From the NCBI GenBank assembly GCA_049890195.1, contig JBMHBY010000003.1, positions 248,001 to 312,000 on the forward strand: a stretch of 64,000 bases of DNA. Direction: 5' to 3'. The stretch comes from JAYQKL01 sp049890195. Lineage in GTDB: Bacteria; Pseudomonadota; Alphaproteobacteria; RS24. Position numbers and translations under genes: made by a program. How positions within the stretch are numbered: the stretch's first letter is position 1; every line of letters starts with the position of its first letter. The notes under the pieces were generated by a model. The model made no database searches and was not told the origin of the DNA. It saw only the letters and a program-made list of their open reading frames with translations. Positions 56,072 to 64,000 of the stretch are shown one piece after another.

Positions 56072-58537
56072 ATGAGTGAGAACGAGAACAAAGAGACAAA
56101 AGACGCCAAACCCGGCAAGACGCTGAGTTTGAAAAGGACGGTGGAGTCCGGTCAGGTCCGCCAGAACTTTTCGCACGGGCGTTCGAAATCCGTGGTTGTC
56201 GAAAAGCGCCGCAAACGCGTGGTGACGCCTGATCAAGCCGCCAAAACCAAAGAAACGGAGGCGGCTCCCGCCCCTGCGAAACCGGCAGAGGAGCCGAAAA
56301 ACCTCGGCGGGCTGAGCAAAAACGAACAAGAGGCCCGTCTGGCGGCGGTGGCTGAGGCCAAGGTCCGCGAGAAGGAAGAGGCCGCCCTCAAAATCATTCA
56401 GGAAAAAGAGCGCGCAGAACAGGAGGCGCGCCGCAAAGAGGAAGAAGCCAAGCTTGCCGCGGAAGAGGCGGAGCGCATTGCGGCAGAGGAGGCCAAGGCC
56501 AAGGAGGCTGAAAAAGCCGCCTCGCGCGCCCCGAAAGCTGCTGCCCCCGCCAAGGCGGCGTTGAAACCGGTCACCAGCAAGGCCGGCGACGACAAACGCG
56601 ATGCCCCGCGCAAAACCCCGTCCAAACGCGGTGAGACACAGCGTCGGCGCTCCGGAAAGTTGACCATCAATGATGCGTTGAAGGACGAGGAGCGCGTGCG
56701 CTCCATGGCGTCCATCCGCCGCCGCCGCGAACGTGAAAAGCGGCAATCCTTGAGCAGCGAGCCGCGGGAGAAGGTTTCGCGCACGATTGTCCTGCCGGAA
56801 ACCATCACCATTCAGGAGCTGGCCAACCGCATGGCCGAGCGGGCGGTGGATGTCATCAAACTTTTGATGCAACAGGGCGTTATGGCCAAAATCAATGATA
56901 CGATTGATGCTGATACGGCAGAATTGATCGCCGAGGAGCTTGGACACAAGGTCAACCGCGTGACCGATTCCGATGTGGAGGACGTCATTGACACGGATGA
57001 TGATGATGAGAGCCTGAAACAGGCGCGTCCGGCGGTTGTCACGGTGATGGGCCATGTTGACCACGGTAAGACCTCCTTGCTTGACGCGCTGCGCAAGACG
57101 GACGTTGTGGAAGGGGAAGCCGGCGGCATCACCCAGCATATCGGCGCCTATCAGGTGACGACCGAAAGCGGCCAGAAGGTGACGTTTATTGACACGCCGG
57201 GCCATGCCGCCTTCACCTCCATGCGGGCCCGCGGCGCCAAGGTGACGGATATCGTCATTCTGGTGGTCGCCGCCGATGACGGTGTCATGCCGCAAACCAT
57301 TGAGGCCATCAATCACGCCAAAGCGGCCGAGGTGCCGATGATTGTGGCGGTCAATAAGATGGACAAACCCGAGGCTGACCCGACCCGGGTGAAAAACGAA
57401 TTGCTGCAACATGAGATCATTGCGGAGGACATGGGCGGCGAAACGCAGTTTGTGGAGGTCTCGGCGCTGAAGGGCGATGGTCTTGATAATCTGGTGGAGT
57501 CGGTCCTGTTGCAGGCGGAATTGCTGGAGTTGAAAGCCAATCCGGCGCGGCAGGCCGAAGGTGTGGTCATTGAGGCCAAGCTCGACAAAGGCCGAGGTGC
57601 CGTTGCGACGGTTCTGCTGCAGCGCGGCACGTTGCGGGTCGGGGATATTTTTGTTGTTGGTGAGGAATCCGGCCGCGTCCGGGCCATGTTGAATGACAAG
57701 GGCGAAAAGCTTGAGGAGGCCGGCCCTGCTGCCCCGGTTGAGATTTTGGGATCCGGCGGCGCCCCGGCGGCCGGCGATATGTTTAATGTGGTTGAAAGCG
57801 AAGCCAAAGCGAGGGAAATCGCTGATTACCGTCAACGCACCGCCCGGCAGAACCGCACGGCAACCGGAGCCCGTTCCACGCTTGATCAGATGTTGCAGCA
57901 GCTCAAAGAGACCGACACGCAGGAAATGGCCATTGTCGTCAAGGCGGATGTGCAGGGATCAGCGGAAGCCATCACCCAGGCTGTGGAAAAGCTCGGCAAT
58001 GAGGAAGTGCGCGCCCGCGTGGTTCACGCCGCAGTCGGCGGGGTGACGGAAAGTGACATCACGCTGGCTGCTGCCTCCAATGCGCCGGTGCTTGGCTTCA
58101 ATGTCCGTGCCAATACGCAGGCCCGCAACATGGCCGACGAAGAGGGCATTGAAATCCGTTATTACAATGTGATTTATGATCTTGTCGATGACATCAAGGC
58201 CGCCATGTCCGGCATGCTGTCGCCTGATTTGCGCGAAAACATGCTCGGCAATGCCGAAGTTCTGGAGGTTTTCTCGATTTCGAAGTCCGGCAAGGTCGCC
58301 GGTTGTCGCGTCACTGACGGCTTGGTGCGTCGCGGCGCACGGGTCCGTCTGATCCGCGACAGTGTGGTCATCCATGAAGGTGAACTCAGTTCTTTGCGCC
58401 GTTTCAAGGATGAAGTCAAAGAGGTCAATGCCGGCCAGGAATGCGGCATGGCGTTTGAAACCTATGACGACCTGAAGGTCGGTGATGTCATTGAGTGTTA
58501 TGAGGTTGAGGAAATCGCCCGCTCGCTTGACGACTGA
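56072..58537 (+). CDS. infB: Translation initiation factor IF-2
   Basis: GTPase delivering initiator tRNA to the ribosome. The N-terminal 270 residues are a charged Glu/Ala/Lys region, probably helical and coiled-coil (EKEEAALKIIQEKERAEQEA). An IF2_N domain is near 245-300, then the G domain with VMGHVDHGKTS, DTPGHAAFTSMRA and VNKMDKPEA. The C-terminal half holds IF2 domains II-IV. 821 residues from the ATG at 56072; an ATG at 56057 overlapping the ylxR stop would add five residues. Confidence 0.96.
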   Translation: MSENENKETKDAKPGKTLSLKRTVESGQVRQNFSHGRSKSVVVEKRRKRVVTPDQAAKTKETEAAPAPAKPAEEPKNLGGLSKNEQEARLAAVAEAKVREKEEAALKIIQEKERAEQEARRKEEEAKLAAEEAERIAAEEAKAKEAEKAASRAPKAAAPAKAALKPVTSKAGDDKRDAPRKTPSKRGETQRRRSGKLTINDALKDEERVRSMASIRRRREREKRQSLSSEPREKVSRTIVLPETITIQELANRMAERAVDVIKLLMQQGVMAKINDTIDADTAELIAEELGHKVNRVTDSDVEDVIDTDDDDESLKQARPAVVTVMGHVDHGKTSLLDALRKTDVVEGEAGGITQHIGAYQVTTESGQKVTFIDTPGHAAFTSMRARGAKVTDIVILVVAADDGVMPQTIEAINHAKAAEVPMIVAVNKMDKPEADPTRVKNELLQHEIIAEDMGGETQFVEVSALKGDGLDNLVESVLLQAELLELKANPARQAEGVVIEAKLDKGRGAVATVLLQRGTLRVGDIFVVGEESGRVRAMLNDKGEKLEEAGPAAPVEILGSGGAPAAGDMFNVVESEAKAREIADYRQRTARQNRTATGARSTLDQMLQQLKETDTQEMAIVVKADVQGSAEAITQAVEKLGNEEVRARVVHAAVGGVTESDITLAAASNAPVLGFNVRANTQARNMADEEGIEIRYYNVIYDLVDDIKAAMSGMLSPDLRENMLGNAEVLEVFSISKSGKVAGCRVTDGLVRRGARVRLIRDSVVIHEGELSSLRRFKDEVKEVNAGQECGMAFETYDDLKVGDVIECYEVEEIARSLDD

Positions 58538-58566
58538 ACGCATGCCGTCTGATTACGGAGGCGCCG

Positions 58567-58995
58567 ATGAAACGCACGCAAAAAGGTCAATCCAACGGGC
58601 CCAGCCAGCGTCAGCTGCGCGTCGGTGAGCTGTTCCGCCACCGCCTGTGCGAAGTGTTTGCCCGCAATGATGTGCGTGATCTCGATCTCGACACCCGCAC
58701 CATCACCGTGACCGAAGTGTCGGCCAGCCCGGATTTGCGCAACGCCACCGCCTTCGTCATCCCGCTGGGCGGGGTGCAGCAGGCCGAGGTGGTCCGTAAG
58801 CTCAACAAATGTGCGCCGTTGCTGCGTGGTGAAATGAGCAAAGGGCTGCGGCTGAAATATGTCCCGGAGCTGACCTTCAAGGCTGATGAAAGCTTTGACA
58901 ATGCCGACCACATGCGGCGCCTGTTTGATGATGAAAAGGTGCGCGGCGATCTGGCGGACACTGATGCAGAAGGTGAAAATGGGCCGCCGGCGTAA
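58567..58995 (+). CDS. rbfA: Ribosome-binding factor A
   Basis: Binds the 30S subunit late in assembly, near helix 1 of 16S rRNA. SQRQLRVGELFRHRLCEVF opens the KH-like fold; ITVTEVSASPDLRNATAFV and LRLKYVPELTFKADESFD are the conserved blocks. 142 residues. It follows infB by 29 bases and overlaps truB by 17. Confidence 0.96.
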   Translation: MKRTQKGQSNGPSQRQLRVGELFRHRLCEVFARNDVRDLDLDTRTITVTEVSASPDLRNATAFVIPLGGVQQAEVVRKLNKCAPLLRGEMSKGLRLKYVPELTFKADESFDNADHMRRLFDDEKVRGDLADTDAEGENGPPA

Positions 58996-59944
58996 GGGCC
59001 GCCCGGTTTCGGGCTGGGTCAATCTCGACAAGCAGCTTCACATGTCGTCGGCCCAGGCGGTCAACCGTCTGCGGCGGGTTTTCAACGCCCAAAAGGCCGG
59101 CCATGCCGGGACGCTGGATCCGTTGGCGACCGGCATTTTGCCGGTGGCGCTGGGTGAGGCCACCAAAACCGTGCCGTATCTGGTTGATGCTGAAAAAGAG
59201 TATGAATTCACCGTGCGTTGGGGGATTGCCACCTCGACGGATGATGTCGAGGGCGAGGTGGTGGCAGAAAACGATGGCCGCCCGGATGAAAATGAAATCA
59301 CCAGGGCATTGGCACAGTTCATCGGCGTCATAGACCAGATCCCGCCGGCCTATTCCGCTGTCAAGGTCGCTGGCAAAAGGGCCTATGCCCGCGCCCGCGC
59401 CGGGGAGACGCTTGCCTTGGCGGCCAGACCGGTGCGCATTAAGCGCCTTGACCTTCTGGCCTGTCCCGACAAAGACCATGCGGCATTCTCCGTAACTTGT
59501 GGAAAAGGCACATATATTCGGTCCCTGGCGCGCGATCTGGCCTTGGCCTTGGGCACATGCGGGCATGTCAGTGCCTTGCGCCGGGTGCGGGTCGGGCCGT
59601 TTTCAGAAAAAAACGCATTAACACTGGTAAAATGCATGGATTTGGTCCATATTGCCGCGCAGACGGAAGGCACCATTGCGGAACACCGCGCAGACGCGGC
59701 GTTTGACGCCTTGGACGGCCTTCTTCTTCCGTTGACGACAGCGCTGGACGACATCCCGGCCCTGCCGATAAATGACGCGGAAGCGGCCCATGTCAAAATG
59801 GGGCGGTCAATCGGGGTGATCTCCATGGCGGACAGTGCCGGCCCGGACGGGTATGAAGCTGTTGTCATGCTGGCCGAGCGGCCGGTTGCCATTGGACATG
59901 TTACCCAGGGACGGTTTCAGCCGACCCGTGTTTTTAACCTCTAG
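58979..59944 (+). CDS. truB: tRNA pseudouridine(55) synthase
   Basis: Forms pseudouridine 55 in the T-loop of tRNAs. The catalytic D47 lies in GHAGTLDPLATGILPVALG; IPPAYSAVKVAGKRAYARAR and GKGTYIRSLARDLALALG are further signatures, and a PUA-like C-terminal region ends the 321 residues. I chose the ATG at 58979, inside rbfA, because AGAAGG lies five bases upstream. Confidence 0.96.
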   Translation: MGRRRKGRPVSGWVNLDKQLHMSSAQAVNRLRRVFNAQKAGHAGTLDPLATGILPVALGEATKTVPYLVDAEKEYEFTVRWGIATSTDDVEGEVVAENDGRPDENEITRALAQFIGVIDQIPPAYSAVKVAGKRAYARARAGETLALAARPVRIKRLDLLACPDKDHAAFSVTCGKGTYIRSLARDLALALGTCGHVSALRRVRVGPFSEKNALTLVKCMDLVHIAAQTEGTIAEHRADAAFDALDGLLLPLTTALDDIPALPINDAEAAHVKMGRSIGVISMADSAGPDGYEAVVMLAERPVAIGHVTQGRFQPTRVFNL

Positions 59945-59974
59945 CTGCGGCTGGATCAAAAAAAGGAGTACCCG

Positions 59975-60244
59975 ATGTCGATAACACCCGAACGCAAGCT
60001 TGAGCTTGTCAAGGAATACGCAACCAAAGACGGCGACACCGGGTCGCCTGAGGTACAGGTTGCCATTTTGTCGGAACGCATCGCGAATCTGACCGAGCAT
60101 TTCAAATCCCACGGCAAGGACAATCATTCCCGCCGCGGGCTGTTGAAAATGGTCTCGCAGCGCCGCCGTCTTCTGGACTATGTCAAGGACCGTGACGAAG
60201 AGCGTTACCAGTCTTTGATTTCACGTCTGGGTCTGCGCCGCTGA
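59975..60244 (+). CDS. rpsO: 30S ribosomal protein S15
   Basis: Primary binder of 16S rRNA central-domain helices. DTGSPEVQVAILSERIANLT and HSRRGLLKMVSQRRRLLDYV are the universal blocks; 89 residues including Met, exactly typical. AAAAGGAG precedes the ATG. It is followed by a terminator-like hairpin before pnp, as in E. coli. Confidence 0.98.
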   Translation: MSITPERKLELVKEYATKDGDTGSPEVQVAILSERIANLTEHFKSHGKDNHSRRGLLKMVSQRRRLLDYVKDRDEERYQSLISRLGLRR

Positions 60245-60254
60245 GTGTGATTGG

Positions 60255-60284
60255 AAACCGGGCTCTGCCCGGTTTTCATTTTTT
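60255..60284 (+). terminator. Rho-independent terminator or attenuator between rpsO and pnp
   Basis: AAACCGGGC and GCCCGGTTT form a perfect 9-base stem with a three-base loop TCT, followed by T-rich TTTTCATTTTTT. It ends about 80 bases before pnp. In E. coli the rpsO-pnp gap also holds a terminator and the RNase III site for PNPase autoregulation; a similar role is inferred. Confidence 0.8.
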
Positions 60285-60364
60285 GGAAAAGCCGTCAGGG
60301 GATGGGCCTTTGGCGGTGCTAACGCATCCGGCCAAGGGGTCGAGATGAGATGATAGGAAAATGT

Positions 60365-62497
60365 ATGTTTACGCTGACTCGAGAAGAGATAGACTGGGGC
60401 GGACAGCCGCTCATCATTGAAACCGGCAAAGTTGCCCGTCAAGCGGACGGGGCCGTGCTGGTCACTTATGGGGATACAACAGTGCTGGCCACGGTGGTTG
60501 CCGACCGCCAGCCGAAAGCGGGGATCGATTTTTTCCCGCTGACAGTGAATTATCAGGAAAAAGCCTATGCCGCCGGCAAGATACCGGGCGGCTATTTCAA
60601 GCGTGAAGGGCGTCCGAGCGAAAAGGAAACATTGGTGTCGCGTCTGATTGACCGCCCGATCCGTCCGCTCTTCGCCAAGGGCTTCAAAAACGAAACGCAG
60701 GTCATTGCGACCGTGGTCAGCCATGATTTGGAAAATGACAGCGATATTGTCGCCATGGTGGCCGTATCCGCCGCCTTGACCATTTCCGGCATTCCGTTCC
60801 TCGGCCCGATCGGGGCGGCACGGGTCGGCTACAGGGATGGCGAATACCTGCTCAACCCCAGCATTGAGGACACGGCCGAAAGCGAGCTTGACCTCGTGGT
60901 CGCCGGTACGCGCGACGCTGTGTTGATGGTGGAAAGCCAGGCCAATGAGCTGTCTGAAGACGTCATGTTGGGCGCCGTGATGTACGGCCACAAGGAATTC
61001 CAGAAAGTCATCGACATGATCATTTCGCTGGCGGAGAAATGCGCCAAAGAGCCGCGTGATGTGCCGGTGGTCGACAACAGTGAGCTGAAGTCGCAAATCA
61101 CAGCTTTGGTCGGCGGTGAGCTTGAGGCCGCCTATCAGGAGGCCGACAAGGTGACACGGCAGGCCTTGATTGCGGAAGCCAAAGACAAGGTCATGGACGA
61201 GCTGTTGGCGCAGGACGCCTCAGATGACGACCGGATAGCCTTGTCCGGTGCGGTCAAGTCGGTCGAGAGTGACATCGTACGCGGCTCCATTCTGGCCACC
61301 AAGAAGCGCATTGACGGCCGCGGTCTGGCGGATGTGCGCGCCATTGAAAGCGAAGCCGGCATTCTGCCGCGCGCCCACGGTTCGGCCCTGTTCACCCGCG
61401 GTGAGACGCAGGCCATTGTGGTTGCCACGCTCGGCACCGGCGATGATGAGCAGTTTGTTGACGCGCTGGAGGGCACCTATAAGGAGAATTTTCTGCTGCA
61501 TTACAACTTCCCGCCCTATTCGGTCGGGGAGACCGGCCGGGTCGGCTTTACCGGCCGCCGCGAAATCGGTCACGGCAAGCTCGCCTGGCGGGCGCTCAAG
61601 CCGATGCTGCCGGCCAAGGAGGAGTTCCCCTACACGCTGCGTCTGGTGTCCGAGATCACCGAGTCGAACGGGTCGTCATCCATGGCGACGGTCTGCGGCT
61701 CCTCTCTGGCCATGATGGACGCCGGTGTGCCGATCAAGAAGCCGGTGGCGGGCATCGCCATGGGCCTGATCAAGGAAGGTGACGATTTTGCCGTCCTGTC
61801 CGACATTCTCGGCGATGAGGACCATCTCGGCGATATGGACTTTAAGGTCGCCGGCACGGCGGACGGCATCACATCCCTGCAGATGGACATCAAGATCACC
61901 GGCATCACCGAAGAGATCATGCAGGTGGCGCTCGACCAGGCCAAGGGCGGTCGTGAGCACATTCTGGGTGAGATGAACAAGGCCTTGGGTGAAGCCCGCT
62001 CTGAAATGGGTGAATATGCGCCCAAGATCGAGACGCTGACCGTGCCGCAGGATAAGATCCGCGAAGTCATCGGCACCGGCGGCAAGGTCATCCGTGAGAT
62101 TGTTGACACCACCGGTGCCAAGGTCGATATCGGCGATGACGGCGTCATCAAGGTTGCGTCCAGTGACGCCGAGGTCATCAAGGCCGCGGTTGACTGGATC
62201 AACTCGATTGTCGCCGAGCCGGAAGTCGGCGTGATTTATGAAGGCACAGTCGTCAAGGTCATGGACTTCGGCGCATTCGTGAATTTCTTCGGGAAAAAAG
62301 ACGGCCTTGTGCACATCTCCCAGCTGAAAAACGAGCGCGTCGCCAACACCTCCGACGTCGTGTCCGAAGGCGATACGGTCAAGGTCAAGCTGATGGGCTT
62401 TGACGACCGCGGCAAGGTGCGCCTGTCGATGAAGGTCGTCGACCAGGAAACCGGCGAAGACCTTGAGGGCAAGCCGGCGGAGTCTGACGAGGACTGA
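60365..62497 (+). CDS. pnp: Polyribonucleotide nucleotidyltransferase (PNPase)
   Basis: Phosphorolytic 3'-5' exoribonuclease of the RNA degradosome. Two RNase PH domains (about 1-210 and 300-540; KIPGGYFKREGRPSEKE, ESNGSSSMATVCGSSLAMM), a KH domain (VIGTGGKVIREIVDTTGAKV) and an S1 domain (EGTVVKVMDFGAFVNFF). 710 residues from the ATG at 60365, which has AGGA about seven bases upstream; an ATG at 60350 would add five residues. Confidence 0.97.
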   Translation: MFTLTREEIDWGGQPLIIETGKVARQADGAVLVTYGDTTVLATVVADRQPKAGIDFFPLTVNYQEKAYAAGKIPGGYFKREGRPSEKETLVSRLIDRPIRPLFAKGFKNETQVIATVVSHDLENDSDIVAMVAVSAALTISGIPFLGPIGAARVGYRDGEYLLNPSIEDTAESELDLVVAGTRDAVLMVESQANELSEDVMLGAVMYGHKEFQKVIDMIISLAEKCAKEPRDVPVVDNSELKSQITALVGGELEAAYQEADKVTRQALIAEAKDKVMDELLAQDASDDDRIALSGAVKSVESDIVRGSILATKKRIDGRGLADVRAIESEAGILPRAHGSALFTRGETQAIVVATLGTGDDEQFVDALEGTYKENFLLHYNFPPYSVGETGRVGFTGRREIGHGKLAWRALKPMLPAKEEFPYTLRLVSEITESNGSSSMATVCGSSLAMMDAGVPIKKPVAGIAMGLIKEGDDFAVLSDILGDEDHLGDMDFKVAGTADGITSLQMDIKITGITEEIMQVALDQAKGGREHILGEMNKALGEARSEMGEYAPKIETLTVPQDKIREVIGTGGKVIREIVDTTGAKVDIGDDGVIKVASSDAEVIKAAVDWINSIVAEPEVGVIYEGTVVKVMDFGAFVNFFGKKDGLVHISQLKNERVANTSDVVSEGDTVKVKLMGFDDRGKVRLSMKVVDQETGEDLEGKPAESDED

Positions 62498-62514
62498 GTC
62501 TGGAGAAGACGGAG

Positions 62515-62540
62515 CTTTCCCGCTTTTTGAAAGCGGAAAG
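62515..62540 (+). repeat. Long stem downstream of pnp
   Basis: CTTTCCCGCTTT pairs with AAAGCGGAAAG through 11 base pairs with one bulged C and a three-base loop. It immediately precedes a second, terminator-like hairpin. Such a stem may protect the operon mRNA 3' end. Confidence 0.5.
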
Positions 62541-62547
62541 GTGAATC

Positions 62548-62575
62548 AGGGCGGTGCGACAGTGCCGCCCTTTTT
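62548..62575 (+). terminator. Rho-independent terminator after pnp
   Basis: AGGGCGG and CCGCCCT form a 7-base GC-rich stem with a 10-base loop, followed by five T. It closes the rimP-to-pnp operon. Confidence 0.8.
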
Positions 62576-62644
62576 GCTTGGGTCGCGCCCGCGCATGCCC
62601 CATACTGATTGTGTAAAGGCGGCACGATACGCAGGACAAGTAAG

Positions 62645-64000
62645 ATGACCCGGGCTTTTTTCTCGATTTATTTCGCTGTTTTTCTGATTCCGGTTCTGGC
62701 GGCATGGTCGCCATCGGCCCGGGCGGAAACCGACAAGGTGATTTACCCCGCGGCGGAGATTGTCACACTGTCGGCGCATCAGGGCGATGCGGTGCTGGTG
62801 CGCGATGGCCGCATTGCCGCGGTCGGGGCGCTGGACGCGTTGCGCCGCACCCATCCGCAGGCGCGGATCGATGACCGCTATGCCGGACAGGTCATGGTGC
62901 CGGGCCTGATCGAACATCATGTGCACCCGTTTCTGGCGGCGCTGTCCATGTCGGCGCATGTTCTGGCGATTGAGGATTGGGCGCTGCCGCATGGTCGCTT
63001 TCCGGGCGTGCGCACCGCGGCCGGTTACCGCAGCAAGCTCACCGCTGCGCTGGCCGCCATAAATGCCGATGCCCCCCCGGATGCCCCGTTTGTCAGCTGG
63101 GGGTATCATCATTATTTCCACGGGAAACTGACGCGGCGTGACCTCGACAAAATGGCCCCCGACCGGCCGGTGCTGATTGTCCACCGCTCGTTTCATGAGC
63201 TGATTTTCAACACTGCGGCGCTGGAGCTGGCCGGCATCACCCAGGCCGACATCGACGCGGCGCCGGCAAGTGCGCGCCAACACATGTCGCTGGCCGACGG
63301 GCATTTCGCCGAGCAGGGCACGCTGGCGGTGTCCGACAAGGCGATGGTGCTGATGGCCCCGCCGCGCAAGCTGATGCTGGGGCTGGCGCGCACACGGGCT
63401 TATCTGCACGCCAGGGGCGTGACGCTGGCCGCCAATCCCGGGGCGATGCTGTCGCCGGCCCTGCAGCAGGCCAAAAACGCCGTGTTCGGCGCCCCCGATG
63501 CGCCGTTCCGCAGCCTGTTCATCCCCAACGGCATGATGCTGGCGGCGCAGACGCCGGGTCAGCTGGACACGCTGGTCGCGCGCACCAGGGCGCTGGAGAC
63601 GGCGGGTGCCGGGCGGTTGTCTTATGTGCCGGGGCAGGTGAAGCTGTTTGCCGACGGGGCGATGTACTCGCAGGCCATGCAGATGCGCGACGGTTATCTC
63701 GACGGGCACAAGGGCGCTTGGATGATGGAGCCGGAGGTGTTCCGTGCCGCCTTCCGCATCTATTGGGAGGCCGGCTATCAGATCCATGTGCACCAGAACG
63801 GCGATGCCGGTCTGGATCTGGTGCTTGACACGCTGGCCGAAAACCTGGCGCGCATGCCGAGACCGGATCATCGCACGGTGCTGGTGCATTTCGGCTATGC
63901 CGCGGCCGACCAGGTGGACCGCCTGCGCAAGCTCGGCGCACTGGTCAGCGCCAATCCGTATTATGTTACGGCGCTGTCGCATCTTTATGCTGAAAAAGGC
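62645..64000 (+). CDS. Secreted YtcJ-like amidohydrolase, partial (C-terminus off the right edge)
   Basis: Begins with a classical signal peptide (residues 1-28, ending SARA before ET). An amidohydrolase_3 domain follows: the strand DAVLVRDGRIAAVGALDAL, the metal-binding block PGLIEHHVHPF near residue 87, VKLFADGAMYSQ near 340 and IHVHQNGDAGLDLVLDTL near 382. 452 codons are visible of a family length near 550-600. Substrate unknown; periplasmic location is predicted. It lies after the pnp terminator, so it is a separate unit. Confidence 0.85.
   Translation, partial: MTRAFFSIYFAVFLIPVLAAWSPSARAETDKVIYPAAEIVTLSAHQGDAVLVRDGRIAAVGALDALRRTHPQARIDDRYAGQVMVPGLIEHHVHPFLAALSMSAHVLAIEDWALPHGRFPGVRTAAGYRSKLTAALAAINADAPPDAPFVSWGYHHYFHGKLTRRDLDKMAPDRPVLIVHRSFHELIFNTAALELAGITQADIDAAPASARQHMSLADGHFAEQGTLAVSDKAMVLMAPPRKLMLGLARTRAYLHARGVTLAANPGAMLSPALQQAKNAVFGAPDAPFRSLFIPNGMMLAAQTPGQLDTLVARTRALETAGAGRLSYVPGQVKLFADGAMYSQAMQMRDGYLDGHKGAWMMEPEVFRAAFRIYWEAGYQIHVHQNGDAGLDLVLDTLAENLARMPRPDHRTVLVHFGYAAADQVDRLRKLGALVSANPYYVTALSHLYAEKG

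Noticed and set aside
56000..57835. A 611-codon open frame on the minus strand
   Set aside because: It is opposite infB, whose GTPase motifs are clear; composition is Leu/Phe/His-rich with no family pattern.
62546..63982. A 478-codon open frame on the minus strand at the right edge
   Set aside because: The plus strand here encodes an amidohydrolase with signal peptide and metal motifs; the minus frame is His/Arg/Gln-rich and runs through the pnp terminator.
1..64000. CRISPR arrays, insertion sequences, prophage, tRNA or rRNA genes
   Set aside because: No repeated spacer structure, transposase, integrase, terminal repeat or RNA-gene sequence was recognised; gaps between genes are too short for most of these.

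Overview
This is a stretch of bacterial chromosome from an alphaproteobacterium. By eye it is moderately GC-rich (not computed), and it is almost entirely core housekeeping genes with very short gaps. The gene order is diagnostic: hemE | origin | PPDK-regulator - maf - aroE - coaE - dnaQ - secB at the left, and tsaB - rimI - fur - plsC - miaB - phoH - ybeY - corC - lnt - xre - metK - trmB - rimP - nusA - ylxR - infB - rbfA - truB - rpsO - pnp at the right. Both are classical alphaproteobacterial arrangements. I cannot place the genus. I see no rRNA, tRNA, insertion sequence, prophage, CRISPR array or defence island.

Layout. 1-785: hemE, running off the left edge. 786-1235: AT-rich gap with clustered DnaA boxes, the probable chromosomal origin oriC. 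1236-4902: rightward origin-proximal operon (PPDK/PEP-synthase regulator, maf, aroE, coaE, dnaQ). 4899-7323: secB and fxsA (minus), a Tim44-domain protein and an Smr protein (plus). 7394-11527: hisBHAFE then coaA. 11524-13207: nth and a PfkB kinase (minus). 13295-14408: a DUF2244 protein and ogt. 14392-18961: dnaK-dnaJ-dapB-gpmA (minus). 19120-20434: alkB (plus) and grpE (minus). 20553-23042: rph, rdgB, hemW. 23045-27612: LpoA-like lipoprotein (minus), then rsmI, yraN, dolP, gshB. 27591-32575: a small uncharacterised minus-strand gene, comM, a tandem EthD-like protein, and maeB (minus). 32731-50468: mutS, glnD, murJ, trpS, usp, nfu, tsaB, rimI, fur, plsC, miaB, phoH, ybeY, corC, lnt. 50549-62497: xre, metK, trmB and the rimP-to-pnp transcription/translation operon. 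62645-64000: a secreted amidohydrolase, cut by the right edge.

How it works together. The window joins chromosome initiation, genome maintenance (dnaQ, mutS, nth, ogt, alkB, rdgB), proteostasis (dnaK, dnaJ, grpE, secB, ybeY) and the core translation machinery. Three upstream regions (dnaK, grpE, phoH) carry the same heat-shock sigma-32 (RpoH) layout, CTTG then 18 bases then a C[CT][TC]AT-type -10 element. hrcA, commonly found beside grpE, is absent there, so chaperone control looks RpoH-based. The most novel-looking element is the metK leader (50984-51061), where overlapping complementary segments compete for the Shine-Dalgarno sequence. It resembles a small translational riboswitch, but I could not match it to a known SAM class. 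No clearly new multi-gene system is visible; the remaining interest is in non-coding structure and two poorly characterised proteins.
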